Shown here in pieces: positions 17,628 to 27,172 of a stretch of DNA of 64,000 nucleotides. The translations under genes and the position numbers were made by a program. The notes under the pieces are model-generated. The model worked only from the letters and a program-made list of their open reading frames with translations. It made no database searches and was not told the DNA's origin. Positions within the stretch are counted from its first letter, which is position 1, and each line of letters opens with the position of its first letter. The stretch is from Bacteroidota bacterium. GTDB lineage: Bacteria > Bacteroidota > Bacteroidia > AKYH767-A > OLB10. The stretch covers positions 1,289,501-1,353,500 of the forward strand of contig JADJOH010000007.1 of the NCBI GenBank assembly GCA_016713925.1, in the 5' to 3' direction.

Positions 17628-18269
17628 TCAGCCCATTTTTCTTCGTGGGAGAAAATCAATTTTACTTTCTTCCCGGCGAATTAACCGTTCAATATTCTTC
17701 TGATGGGTTATTAAAACCAACACACAAACAAACATGGAGAAAATATTCAGGCCCGGCATTGTTTCATGGTAGATGAACATGATAGAGATAGGAAAAGTCA
17801 ATGCTGCCATCATGGAGCTTAAAGAAACATATTGACTTAACATCAGGGTCACGATAAAAACTCCGGCACAAATTAAAGCCGCTCCAATGTGTACGGCACA
17901 TAAAATCCCCAGTAATGTGGCTACTCCCTTTCCACCTCTGAAACCGGCGAATAAGGGGAAAATATGACCAATTAAAGAAGCCATACCTAAACTCAATTCC
18001 AGATTAATAAACTGTTGTGTTCCGGGATAATACATTCCGGTTAAGAAGGCGAGTTTAACGGCAAAGAACCCTTTTAATATATCCAGAATGAGAACCGGCA
18101 ATCCCGCTCTTTTACCCAAAACCCTAAATGTATTGGTTGCTCCTGCATTCCCGCTTCCGTATTCTCTGACATCTATTCCATAAAACATTCTTCCAATCCA
18201 AACGGCTGAGGGAATAGACCCCATCATGTAGGCAATAATCAATAAACTCAGATTGCTGAAACTAATCAT
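17628..18269 (-). CDS. plsY: Glycerol-3-phosphate acyltransferase PlsY
   Basis: 213 residues. The three cytoplasmic PlsY motifs are present: MGSIPSAVWIGR, then GSGNAGATNTFRVLGKRAG with LVLDILKG-like ILDILKGFFAV, and FAGFRGGKGVATLLG. Five membrane spans. It transfers the acyl group from acyl-phosphate to glycerol-3-phosphate, the first step of phospholipid synthesis. I chose the ATG at 18269; the TTG at 18278 lies inside the -7 promoter box, so a start there is implausible. The C-terminal tail is basic (LIRREESKIDFLPRRKMG). Confidence 0.95.
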   Translation of the reverse strand: MISFSNLSLLIIAYMMGSIPSAVWIGRMFYGIDVREYGSGNAGATNTFRVLGKRAGLPVLILDILKGFFAVKLAFLTGMYYPGTQQFINLELSLGMASLIGHIFPLFAGFRGGKGVATLLGILCAVHIGAALICAGVFIVTLMLSQYVSLSSMMAALTFPISIMFIYHETMPGLNIFSMFVCVLVLITHQKNIERLIRREESKIDFLPRRKMG

Positions 18270-18275
18270 TGCTGC

Positions 18276-18283
18276 CAAAGATA
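18276..18283 (-). promoter_or_regulatory. plsY -7 box (TATCTTTG)
   Basis: Exact TAnnTTTG on the minus strand, ending only 6 nt before the ATG, implying a leaderless or nearly leaderless transcript. No clear -33 element. Confidence 0.65.
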
Positions 18284-18498
18284 TTACATTAATGTTAAGT
18301 CAGGAATAATTCTTTGTCTCAGACTGTATTTATTATCTCATAAAATACTGATATACAATACATAGATAACAAGATGGGGCGAGGGTTTTCTATGCACATC
18401 AGTGCAGCCATACTCCTCCATAAAATCTTATTAAACGCAAGAGGATCAACAGTTTACTTCAACTACTGGTCCTGCTCACAGCAAATCTTCTTTTCTTG

Positions 18499-21400
18499 CT
18501 ATTGCCCCAGGAATTTCTTTACAAACTCTGCTTTTTTGCGATCAGTACTCAGCATGAACTCATAGGGAGGGGTATCTCCTTTCGATTCAGCAACTCGTTT
18601 CTCGGGTTTCATACCGTTAATAGCATCATTGAATTTATTATCGGAGGAGATGACCTGCATGATACCACGGGAGTAGTTAAAGTACCACCAGGTAGCGTTA
18701 TCTGATTCGAGGTAGAGATTAAATACTTCGCTGCCTCTTTTCCTTTGTATTTCGAAATACCCTTTCAATTGCCGGCTGATGGTTTCCTTGCCAATGAATC
18801 CTACGCCAATGGGTCCTCTTGATTTAAAAGATTGCACCTCCTTATCCCAATATAATTTTAAGTCGGTGAGGAATAAGGTTTGCTGTAGTTCCTGCGGCAG
18901 ACGTTTAGGAGCTCCATATAAACTGAATTCCGAAATCATCTTGTCTGCCTTTTCTATACCCAGAATTTCCTTCATTCCGCGCACCCATGTTGTTCGCGTA
19001 TCCGCAGTGGGTTGTAGGGTAGGATTACCGGTTATTAATTCCACCATGCTCTTTAATGCATCGTTGTTAAACATGAAATCCATTCCTACCAGTACATCAA
19101 ACTGAGTAGAATCGTTATTGGTATTATTGGTTACATTTCCGACTGTTGTCATTTTAAACTGTCCGAAATTTGTAGCCAGATTCATTTGCCCTTCCGCATA
19201 CACCACACAATTCGCATCATTCAACTGAACCAGATTTCCGGGACCATCCGGGCTCTTTATCTTTTCTGCTGAGGCCACTTTATACACTTTTGCTTTAGCA
19301 TCATAGGAGAGCACCCCATTTGCTGTTATCAGATCCGCATCTGCATTTCGCTTTTTGGGTGATAGGAATGAAGAATAAAATCCGGTGCTGTCAGAGGACA
19401 ATGAAATACCCACTGACAATTTCTCATAGTTCTCATTCTTTGCTTCTGTAATCGGAATATTCACTCCACCCGGATCGATGTCACTTCTGAATCCAAACCA
19501 GTTGGCAGGGAGCTTCTCTTCGCAGAGATGATTGACTTTAGCAAATCCATCGAAATTCAAGAGCGGATTGGCCGCCATGATATTAACTTTTCCCTTGTAC
19601 TGAATATTAGTGCTCAACAGGAAATTACTACTGTCAGGAATGACCCCACTGGCATAGGTTTGTAAGGAGGTATCAATCGCAATGCGTTCCAGCGTAATGG
19701 AATGTTTAACCTTGGCCTGATCCGTATACGCATACTTCCCACTCGCGGTATAGCTTTTTCTTCCCAGAACATTGATCACCGCTTCAGTGATGGTATGGTA
19801 TTTTGTGGTGGTATTGGCAATAATCTTCGCATCATTCAACGGGCGCATGACGGCATTTCGCTCAATGACGATGGTTGCGGTGTCATTCGGGAGTATAGAA
19901 GCATCGGCCACCAGAATTTCTTTCACCTTCCTTGCTTTGATCAGGTAATCAATCAGACTATATCTCGCCAGTCCGGCATTCCATCGCAGCGAATCCTGAT
20001 AGGGGTTGATGGATACGAAATCAGAGCCTTCAATATTCAACTTCGTATTGTCTTTGTAGTCATCACCAAATTCAACCTCTTGTTTATCGATAAACCATTT
20101 AAACTGCGCAATAAAACAGATGTATTGGTTAAGCGGAAAACTGACAAACGAACCTTTTCCGTTAGAGATGAAATCACCAAAACGTTTGACCAGATCAATC
20201 CTGGATTTTACATTTTTAGTCTGAATCGCCAATACCGACGCATCATCCGACTTCAGCTTGAAATCAGAAGTATCTGCCCCGTAGGCATCCTGTTTAAACC
20301 AAAAGTCTTTCGAGTACAGTTCCGATTCGAGGAAATAAGCATCACCATTACCACCAAGTCCTTTGTTGGCAAGAACGAGGTTTCCGTTGACCGTAACATT
20401 TTTATCGTAGACCTCCAGGTTAGATGCCTGCTTATACACAAACATCCGATCTTCCTTCGGGCGCCAGTTGATTGCTGTTCCTGACCCGTTCGCTTGTGGA
20501 AATCCAACACCGGCAATGGTCTCTTTGCGCAGATCCCACTGTGCCTGATCCATATTAGTTGAATCGGGGAAGAATACAATTGCTTTTGATTCAGAAGAAG
20601 AGCTCAGGTATTCTACTTTTCCATCGCCCACAAGTCCCGCATAGCTGAGATCAATATGATTAAAGTACTTTCCTTTTCCACCGTACATTGGATAACCTTC
20701 CGGTGGACTTTCCCGCTCAAATCCAAAGGAGTAATCCGGACGAATGATCGCAGTTTCCGCGATAGTAGGGAAGATGCCGCCGGACTCAAAATCACCTTTG
20801 AACTTCAATCCTCCGGCAGAGAAATTATCGAGAGAGTCGATCGTAAAAGGTTCCATCTTAAAATAGAACTTATCGCGTGCATACACACTGTTATAAATAG
20901 AAGGATGATCGTAATAAACAAAAGCTTCTTTATCACTCACGAAAATGGGGTAGGAGGGATAACTTTTTCTGCTCGATTTATTGGTGAGACTATCGATAAA
21001 GATACGCCCGGTAACGTTCTGCAAAGTACTCTTCAGCGGAATCAGTTTAGGATTCCCGTTCTCATCAAATTCTGTATCGGAAACCACCTTCAAACGAATC
21101 GAATCGACATTGGCTAAATCTATCCGAAACTGGTCGTATACAAATTTAAATTTCTTCCCATAGTAATCACTCCTTCCGGCATGTACTCTGCCATTGAACT
21201 CAATATCTCTGTTTTTCAGCAATCGCATTTCCTGATTCACCGGTGCTATCCACACTTGTTGCGAGTCACTCAACAATATCCTGCCAACACCTTGCATGTC
21301 CATCTCAAAATTCATCAGATTCAATTTTGCATTCGGTATGGCAGAAATCACCGACTCGATTTCGATCTTATCGTAATCGGTTTTATTGCTTCGTGCTGCC

Positions 21401-22944
21401 AGATAATAATATAATTTATCGTTAATTGTAGCCACATCCTCTTCAAAATCATAACTCACAAAACCCTTGTTGGCAAGAAAAATCAAGAGGGAACGCGCCT
21501 GTTGCTCACTCACACGAAGATACTTGGCAAAATCGACGGAGTTAATGTAGCGACTGTTTTTCTCTGCATACTGCTTTAAAGTAAACAAGGGACTCACATC
21601 AGCAATACCCTGCATTTTCTGAAAGCGCTCATCGGTATAAAGATTATTGGATTCCAATACCATCTTGCTTTCGCCCTGTCCACTCAACATCTTCAATTCC
21701 ATCAAGGGGTCGTCAATTTTCCAATAGATCGCATCCACATACATATCCATCTGATGAAAAGAGTTAAAAAACGGCATGGTAATTCCGGAATTGGTCGATC
21801 GGATTAAACTCAGCTCACGGTCCTTGCTGATGTATTTCATCTCCAATGAAGGATGGAAAATCGAATCTTCATTGAAATAGCAAACAAAGGCCGCATTGTC
21901 GGAGCTGATGCGATCCGGCCGCACTACAAAACTCCTTGAGGAAACAACCAGAAAGGCTTTCTTATCTCTTTTAAAAGTTAAGGTGGCCTTCTGTTCCTTT
22001 GTACCCGCCCCAATCATTTTACTGCCATGCTGAGCGAATCCGCCCAGATAGTCGGCGTCCTTAACAATTTCCTTAATTCCTAATTGCAGATTGTAGGAAT
22101 TAAAGCGAGGATAAGTAGCTGTCTCAGGAGTACTATTTGCCAGAATTTTATCCAGCACTTTTCCTCTCAAGCCCTCTTTAAAAATTTGCTTATTGTAAAA
22201 AATTGCGCTATCCGTTCCCCATTCTGAACCGGTAAGAACAATGTTGGTACTTATCAAATCAGCATATACGGAGGCTGGATTCAATCCGGCTCGGGTCCAA
22301 AACATCTTTCCGCCCTTACCCACAAAAGTTTTTGTCAATGGATAATAATAGCCCTTTATTCCGGAAACCGTACTGCTATCACCCTTGGCATACCAGGTAA
22401 GATCCATCACCGGAAAACTAATGCGCGGCACGGTGTCAAATTCGAAAAGGTAATCCGATGTACCTGCCACCCATTTGGTAGATCCGGATTCATATAAAAT
22501 ATTGGCAGTAAAAAGTCCCGCCACATTTTCAATATAATCACTATACCGCTTCGAAGTACCGGCCAGCATTTTCTCCAGACTATTGTGCCAGTTCACAAAA
22601 ACCTGATGATCTCTGCCGGAATTACTGAACGCCATCAATGCGGCCACATAGTTACTAAAGTCAGGATAGGGCTTCATCCTTTTTTTGAGCATATCATTAG
22701 CAGTCGCAATGATCGTTTTTTGTTGCTCGCCTGAGAATTTCGGTTCCTCCAGCCACATCTCCTCAAACTTATCCATCACCTTCTCGGTTTCCTTCTTATT
22801 CGTCAATTCCATATACCCCTTCAATTCCTTAAAAAAAGCTGCGGGATCACCACTAAACGACTTCGGTGCCTGCGCATTTCCCTCGAGTGTGACGAGTAGG
22901 AGTAGAAGTCCGATCAATTTTATCTTCAAGAATTGCATTTTCAT
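18499..22944 (-). CDS. Very large secreted protein of unknown function (1481 residues)
   Basis: Signal peptide (MQFLKIKLIGLLLLLVTLEG, cleavage after GNAQA). Residues ~30-130 are helical (FKELKGYMELTNKKETEKVM; DKFEEMWLEEPKF). The remaining ~1300 residues are beta-rich with Asp/Ser/Gly turns, such as GKGGKMFWTRAGLNPASVYA, FKGDFESGGIFPTIAETAII and LDLSYAGLVGDGKVEYLSSS-like repeats of layered strands, resembling long periplasmic or outer-membrane beta proteins. There is no sorting domain and no lipobox. I recognise no named domain. The frame is completely open over 4.4 kb. It begins at either of two Met codons two residues apart (22944 or 22938). Confidence 0.8.
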   Translation of the reverse strand: MKMQFLKIKLIGLLLLLVTLEGNAQAPKSFSGDPAAFFKELKGYMELTNKKETEKVMDKFEEMWLEEPKFSGEQQKTIIATANDMLKKRMKPYPDFSNYVAALMAFSNSGRDHQVFVNWHNSLEKMLAGTSKRYSDYIENVAGLFTANILYESGSTKWVAGTSDYLFEFDTVPRISFPVMDLTWYAKGDSSTVSGIKGYYYPLTKTFVGKGGKMFWTRAGLNPASVYADLISTNIVLTGSEWGTDSAIFYNKQIFKEGLRGKVLDKILANSTPETATYPRFNSYNLQLGIKEIVKDADYLGGFAQHGSKMIGAGTKEQKATLTFKRDKKAFLVVSSRSFVVRPDRISSDNAAFVCYFNEDSIFHPSLEMKYISKDRELSLIRSTNSGITMPFFNSFHQMDMYVDAIYWKIDDPLMELKMLSGQGESKMVLESNNLYTDERFQKMQGIADVSPLFTLKQYAEKNSRYINSVDFAKYLRVSEQQARSLLIFLANKGFVSYDFEEDVATINDKLYYYLAARSNKTDYDKIEIESVISAIPNAKLNLMNFEMDMQGVGRILLSDSQQVWIAPVNQEMRLLKNRDIEFNGRVHAGRSDYYGKKFKFVYDQFRIDLANVDSIRLKVVSDTEFDENGNPKLIPLKSTLQNVTGRIFIDSLTNKSSRKSYPSYPIFVSDKEAFVYYDHPSIYNSVYARDKFYFKMEPFTIDSLDNFSAGGLKFKGDFESGGIFPTIAETAIIRPDYSFGFERESPPEGYPMYGGKGKYFNHIDLSYAGLVGDGKVEYLSSSSESKAIVFFPDSTNMDQAQWDLRKETIAGVGFPQANGSGTAINWRPKEDRMFVYKQASNLEVYDKNVTVNGNLVLANKGLGGNGDAYFLESELYSKDFWFKQDAYGADTSDFKLKSDDASVLAIQTKNVKSRIDLVKRFGDFISNGKGSFVSFPLNQYICFIAQFKWFIDKQEVEFGDDYKDNTKLNIEGSDFVSINPYQDSLRWNAGLARYSLIDYLIKARKVKEILVADASILPNDTATIVIERNAVMRPLNDAKIIANTTTKYHTITEAVINVLGRKSYTASGKYAYTDQAKVKHSITLERIAIDTSLQTYASGVIPDSSNFLLSTNIQYKGKVNIMAANPLLNFDGFAKVNHLCEEKLPANWFGFRSDIDPGGVNIPITEAKNENYEKLSVGISLSSDSTGFYSSFLSPKKRNADADLITANGVLSYDAKAKVYKVASAEKIKSPDGPGNLVQLNDANCVVYAEGQMNLATNFGQFKMTTVGNVTNNTNNDSTQFDVLVGMDFMFNNDALKSMVELITGNPTLQPTADTRTTWVRGMKEILGIEKADKMISEFSLYGAPKRLPQELQQTLFLTDLKLYWDKEVQSFKSRGPIGVGFIGKETISRQLKGYFEIQRKRGSEVFNLYLESDNATWWYFNYSRGIMQVISSDNKFNDAINGMKPEKRVAESKGDTPPYEFMLSTDRKKAEFVKKFLGQ

Positions 22945-23291
22945 TGTGGATATATTGTAATTATTATAATAATATTTTTTGCTTCCGGCTTCCGGCTACC
23001 GGCCACCAGCTTTTGTTTTTGGGCTAATAGTTAATTTTTTTTTCGAGAGGTAATTTTACATTTATCGAATACATCAATGCTGTTCAAATCTTTTACTTAA
23101 GATTAATTCTTCTAATAATTTATCTTTAACATACAGCCAAAAGTTCTCCACCTTTTCACATAGCCTGAAGTTCTTCTCTACAGCAGGTAGCCGGAAGCAG
23201 GTAGCCGGAAGCTGGTAGCCGGTAGCAGGTAGCCGGAAGCCGGTAGCCGGTAGCCGGTAGCCGGAAGCCGGTAGCTGGCAGCCGGTAGCAA
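22945..23291. repeat. Low-complexity GCTTCCGGCTACC-type repeats in both orientations
   Basis: 22979-23011 carries GCTTCCGGCTTCCGGCTACC in the plus sense. 23178-23290 carries about ten irregular copies of GTAGCCGGAAGC and GTAGCCGGTAGCC, the reverse complement of the same word. 23012-23177 is AT-rich with nothing recognisable. Related words occur at 41192-41247 and, weakly, 10270-10305. Units vary in length and are not separated by spacers, so this is not a CRISPR array. Confidence 0.75.
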
Positions 23292-24125
23292 CTAAAGAAC
23301 AAACCTTGCACAACACCATTCCTTATCCACCGTATGATCTTTATATTCAAACCCGAGTTCTTGGGCCTTCTTTTGAATCATCGGTAAATCCTGAATATAA
23401 TATCCACTGGTAATTAATTCCCCGCCGGCAGACATACACGCTTTGTATAACGGCAGATCGGTCAATATAATATTGCGGTTGATGTTCGCGATAAAAATAT
23501 CACATTGTTTATCCTTAAGAGCCGCGGCTTCTCCCTCTAAAACGATCACATTCGCCGCCTCATTTTTTAACACATTATCGCGACTGTTTTCTACAGCATT
23601 GGCATCATTATCAATGGCAATAACAGAAATTGCTCCGCGTTTGACAGCCAAAATTGCCAGTATCCCTGTCCCGCAACCCATATCAATCACTTTTTTTCCG
23701 TTGAAGTCCATGCCCAACATCATTTCCATGACTTGAGCAGTAGTGGGATGATGACCGGTTCCGAAAGCCATTTTTGGCTGAATAAGAATTTCAATGGGAA
23801 ACCCCGGATTGGGTGGATGAAATTCTGCCCGTACATAAATTCGATCCGCAATGATTTCCGGTTGAAAATTTTTCTCCCATTCTTCATTCCAGTTTTTCCA
23901 GGGGATGTTTTCTTCCCGATAATTAATCCTGCACCCCAGCTGTTCGCAATCGCTGAATACTTCCTTTACCTGAACGGGATCATAGGACCGCAATGGCGCA
24001 TATGCTTTTAATCCGGTCCCGGTCTCCTCAAACATATCGAATCCTTTCTCTGCCAATTGGTAAGAAAGCAGATCACGAAAAGGGTCAAGTGGCTGAATAT
24101 TTATTTCCAGAAGTATATATTCCAT
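23292..24125 (-). CDS. prmA: Ribosomal protein L11 methyltransferase PrmA
   Basis: 277 residues. N-terminal ferredoxin-like substrate-recognition part, then WNEEWEKNFQPEIIADRIYV, then the methyltransferase core AFGTGHHPTTAQVMEMMLGM, VIDMGCGTGILAILAVKRGA (SAM motif I) and DIFIANINRNIIL (motif with the conserved Asn). It trimethylates lysines and the N-terminus of ribosomal protein L11. Single gene, bounded at its 3' end by a repeat array that starts within a few bases of the stop codon. Confidence 0.95.
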   Translation of the reverse strand: MEYILLEINIQPLDPFRDLLSYQLAEKGFDMFEETGTGLKAYAPLRSYDPVQVKEVFSDCEQLGCRINYREENIPWKNWNEEWEKNFQPEIIADRIYVRAEFHPPNPGFPIEILIQPKMAFGTGHHPTTAQVMEMMLGMDFNGKKVIDMGCGTGILAILAVKRGAISVIAIDNDANAVENSRDNVLKNEAANVIVLEGEAAALKDKQCDIFIANINRNIILTDLPLYKACMSAGGELITSGYYIQDLPMIQKKAQELGFEYKDHTVDKEWCCARFVL

Positions 24126-24298
24126 TTCTGTAAAATTAGATTTTTACCAGCTCTGAAAAGCTTCAAAACCATACTGTTTATTAACATCCTTTTTTTCAGA
24201 AAAGTATCATTTAGAAAAACAATAGTTGATAAATCAGTCCGTGTTTGAATACTACCCCGCCCTTCCTTTACACATTTTGCGCTAATATTGGGGGTGCC

Positions 24299-24646
24299 AT
24301 GAAGAAGGAAAATTTCTACAAATTAGCTCACTATATTTCAGGTTTTGTAGTGATTCTGCACGGGATAAATGAAATTGATCGCTGGCATGGTTCGCCCTGG
24401 TTTTATTTTATTACAGGATTCCTCATGCTACTTGTAGCTGTTTTTCATCATCGTGTTGAAAAATTTTTAAAAAATGGGGAAGGAGTGATTTTTCTATTAG
24501 AAGGTGCAGTTCAGCTTTTTATTGCTTTTCATTATTTTGAAGTGGGAAAGAAGGCTTTACCTTTTGCACACTTGTTGGCGACAATGCTGTATTTTTATGT
24601 GGGCATTATGAAACTTAAAGGTGAAACACCTTTTAGAAAAAAATAA
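24299..24646 (+). CDS. Small membrane protein, 115 residues, unknown function
   Basis: Start placed at the ATG at 24299 (MKKENFYKLAHYISGFVVIL); an upstream GTG frame would include the near-consensus -7 box TAATATTG at 24283-24290. Four hydrophobic segments: ISGFVVILHGINEI, WFYFITGFLMLLVAVFHH, GVIFLLEGAVQLFIAFHYF and FAHLLATMLYFYVGIMKL. Several His residues lie at membrane edges. No family recognised. It ends two bases before hutI and is probably co-transcribed with it. Confidence 0.65.
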   Translation: MKKENFYKLAHYISGFVVILHGINEIDRWHGSPWFYFITGFLMLLVAVFHHRVEKFLKNGEGVIFLLEGAVQLFIAFHYFEVGKKALPFAHLLATMLYFYVGIMKLKGETPFRKK

Positions 24647-24648
24647 AT

Positions 24649-25881
24649 ATGAACAGAAAACTAATTATAAACGCCAAAGGTATTGTTCAACACGGACGCA
24701 GTCATGTGGTGCGCGGAAAGGATATGAAGGAATTGCCCGTCTATGAGAATGCATGGCTCGTGATTGAAGGAGATAAAATTTGTGATATCGGTAATATGGA
24801 TGAACCCTTTCATACTCCTGTGAATGATGTCATCGATGCAGAAGGTAAATATATTTTCCCGGCATGGTGCGATTCTCATACTCATGTCGTTTTTGCAGGG
24901 TCTCGCGAGAAGGAGTTTGTGGATCGGATTCATGGTCTCAGCTACGAAGAGATTGCCCGGCGGGGTGGGGGCATCCTGAATTCTGCAAAGCTTCTACAAA
25001 ACACGGAAGCATCAGAACTATATGACAGCGCTCTGGAACGTCTGAACGAAGTGATAAAAACCGGTACAGGTGCCATCGAAATAAAAAGCGGATACGGTCT
25101 TAGTTTCGAAGCTGAATTAAAAATGTTGCATGTGATTAAACGGCTGAAAGAAACCTCTCCGTTAATTATTAAAGCGACCTTCCTCGGTGCACATGCATTA
25201 CCCGCAGAATTTAAAGAGAACAGGAAGGAATACATCGATATGCTGGTAAATGATTTGATACCAATAATTGCTGAAGAAGGTCTTGCGGATTACAACGATG
25301 TTTTTTGCGACCGTGGCTTTTTTACGGTGGAAGAAACAGATCGCATTCTCGAGGCCGGTTGCAAACGTGGACTCCAGCCAAAGATTCATGCCAATGAACT
25401 TGATTTTTCGGGAGGTATTCAGGTAGGAGTGAAGCACAATGCACTTTCTGTAGATCATCTGGAATGCACAGGTGATGAAGAAATAGCCTGCCTGCTCAAT
25501 AGCAATACGATGCCGACACTCTTGCCGGGAACTGCATTTTTCTTGAAAATTCATTACCCGCCCGCCCGAAAAATGATAGATGCCGGACTCCCCGTCGCAC
25601 TCGCTTCAGATTACAATCCCGGCTCTTGTCCAAATGGTAAAATGCCCTTCGTCTGTTCACTCGCCTGTCTCTATCTCGGCATGAGTCCTGAAGAAGCCAT
25701 TAACGCAGCCACCTTAAACAGCGCCTATGCTATGGGAGTAATGGATCTGGCCGGAAGTCTGGTGAAAGGTAAAAAAGCCAATCTCTTTATCACGAAGAAA
25801 ATGCCCTCTCCCGCTTATCTTCCTTATGCCTTTGGAAGTGATTTAGTGGAAAAAGTATTTTTAAATGGCGAAGAACAATAG
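24649..25881 (+). CDS. hutI: Imidazolonepropionase
   Basis: 410 residues, full length. Amidohydrolase metal site His77/His79 in CDSHTHVVFAGSREKEF, conserved RIHGLSYEEIARRGGGILNS, IEIKSGYGLSFEAELKMLHV, FLGAHALPAEFK, the later His of KIHANELDFSGG, and ALASDYNPGSCPNGKMP. It hydrolyses 4-imidazolone-5-propanoate to N-formimidoyl-L-glutamate, the third step of histidine degradation. Neighbours hutG and ftcD act on its product; hutH and hutU are not in the window. Confidence 0.96.
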   Translation: MNRKLIINAKGIVQHGRSHVVRGKDMKELPVYENAWLVIEGDKICDIGNMDEPFHTPVNDVIDAEGKYIFPAWCDSHTHVVFAGSREKEFVDRIHGLSYEEIARRGGGILNSAKLLQNTEASELYDSALERLNEVIKTGTGAIEIKSGYGLSFEAELKMLHVIKRLKETSPLIIKATFLGAHALPAEFKENRKEYIDMLVNDLIPIIAEEGLADYNDVFCDRGFFTVEETDRILEAGCKRGLQPKIHANELDFSGGIQVGVKHNALSVDHLECTGDEEIACLLNSNTMPTLLPGTAFFLKIHYPPARKMIDAGLPVALASDYNPGSCPNGKMPFVCSLACLYLGMSPEEAINAATLNSAYAMGVMDLAGSLVKGKKANLFITKKMPSPAYLPYAFGSDLVEKVFLNGEEQ

Positions 25882-25885
25882 GTGA

Positions 25886-26947
25886 ATGGAGATGTCGCTG
25901 CAGATTTATGATACACTTCGTATCGCAGAACTGGTTCGCCCTCGACAGGGAGAAACACGACTCGGAGAAAAGATCCAAACTATTCCCTGGGCCTATCGGT
26001 CGAACTGGCCCGATATGCTGGATAAAATGTCCGGCAAGTATGTGCTGCTGGGTTTACCGGAAGATGTCGGTGTAAGAGCGAACTTCGGTCGTGGCGGTGC
26101 TTACTCCGCATGGATTCCCGCATTGTCAACGTTGCTCAATACCCAAAGTAATCAGACATTGGATGGAGAGGAAATTATTGTCCTCGGACATATTGATTTC
26201 ACTGCAGCCATGAATGCAATGAAAAACCTCGACGTACAAAAAGCAGCAGACCTGGAACGTTCTCGTGAACTCGTAAATGAAATTGATGATGCCGTTTATC
26301 CTGTCATCGCAGCCATCGTTTCTGCCGGCAAAGAACCCATCCTAATTGGCGGCGGACATAATAACGCCTATGGAAATCTGAAAGGAACAGCACTCGCTTT
26401 AAATAAAACCGGAACCCAAGAAATTGGTTGTATCAACTGTGATGCCCATAGTGATTTACGTCCGATGGAAGGTCGACATAGCGGCAATGGCTTCAGCTAC
26501 GCCCTTCACGACGGCTATCTGCACCGTTATGCTATGATTGGTTTACATGAGATGTTCAATTCCTCTGCTGTCCTCGAAAAAATCACCGGCGATGAACGCC
26601 TCGACGCCTCCTGGTTTGAAGATATTTTCATTCGTGAAAAACTGACCTTCAAAGAAGCCGTGGACCGGGCCATCGCCTTCACCAAACATCTTCCCATCGG
26701 CCTCGAACTCGATCTCGACACCATACAAAACATCCCCTCCAGTGCAAAAACTTCCAGCGGACTCACCACCCTGCAAGCCCGCCAATATGTACATTGGGTA
26801 GCTGAACAATCGGATGTAAAATACTTCCATCTCGCCGAAGCCGCTCCCGTCCTTTCTCATATCAAAACCGCCCTCAAAACCGGTAAACTCATCGCTTATC
26901 TCATCTGCGATTATATCAAAGCCCGCAACAACAAAAACTCTGCTTAA
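25886..26947 (+). CDS. hutG: Formimidoylglutamase-type member of the arginase/ureohydrolase family
   Basis: 353 residues. Binuclear manganese motifs of the arginase fold: ILIGGGHNNAYGN, INCDAHSDLRPMEGRHSGNG and LELDLDTIQNIPSS. The family hydrolyses guanidino or formimidoyl groups. Position four bases after hutI supports N-formimidoyl-glutamate as substrate, giving glutamate and formamide. Deviations: the third motif reads ELDLDTIQ where most relatives have S-D-D-D followed by Asp-Pro, so activity should not be assumed. Start at ATG 25886; a second ATG lies two codons on. Confidence 0.82.
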   Translation: MEMSLQIYDTLRIAELVRPRQGETRLGEKIQTIPWAYRSNWPDMLDKMSGKYVLLGLPEDVGVRANFGRGGAYSAWIPALSTLLNTQSNQTLDGEEIIVLGHIDFTAAMNAMKNLDVQKAADLERSRELVNEIDDAVYPVIAAIVSAGKEPILIGGGHNNAYGNLKGTALALNKTGTQEIGCINCDAHSDLRPMEGRHSGNGFSYALHDGYLHRYAMIGLHEMFNSSAVLEKITGDERLDASWFEDIFIREKLTFKEAVDRAIAFTKHLPIGLELDLDTIQNIPSSAKTSSGLTTLQARQYVHWVAEQSDVKYFHLAEAAPVLSHIKTALKTGKLIAYLICDYIKARNNKNSA

Positions 26948-26974
26948 ATATATAAAATCCATTTCACCCACGAT

Positions 26975-27135
26975 GGAATATCAATCACAAAAATCCGCGT
27001 AAATCACTAAAATCCGTTTAATCAGCGTTCCCTTTGAATTGATATATACTGTTAAATAATAGAATTTCACCTCATCAAAAAAATAATCATAAAAAATCAT
27101 AACCATCATAATAATCTGCGGCCCCTTTAAAGTTT
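26975..27135. repeat. Partial copies of intergenic words between hutG and ftcD
   Basis: 26990-27030 reads AAAATCCGCGTAAATCACTA then AAAATCCGTTTAATCAGCG; 27086-27135 reads AATCATAAAAAATCATAACC then ATCATAATAATCTGCGGCCC, a divergent relative of the repeats at 10375 and 38705. Confidence 0.5.
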
Positions 27136-27172
27136 TATTGACCCGCAAATTAATACTTCTACCTAAATTTCT

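Noticed and set aside
23178..23290. Possible CRISPR array
   Set aside because: Units are 12-15 nt, irregular and contiguous with no spacers; no cas genes in the window.
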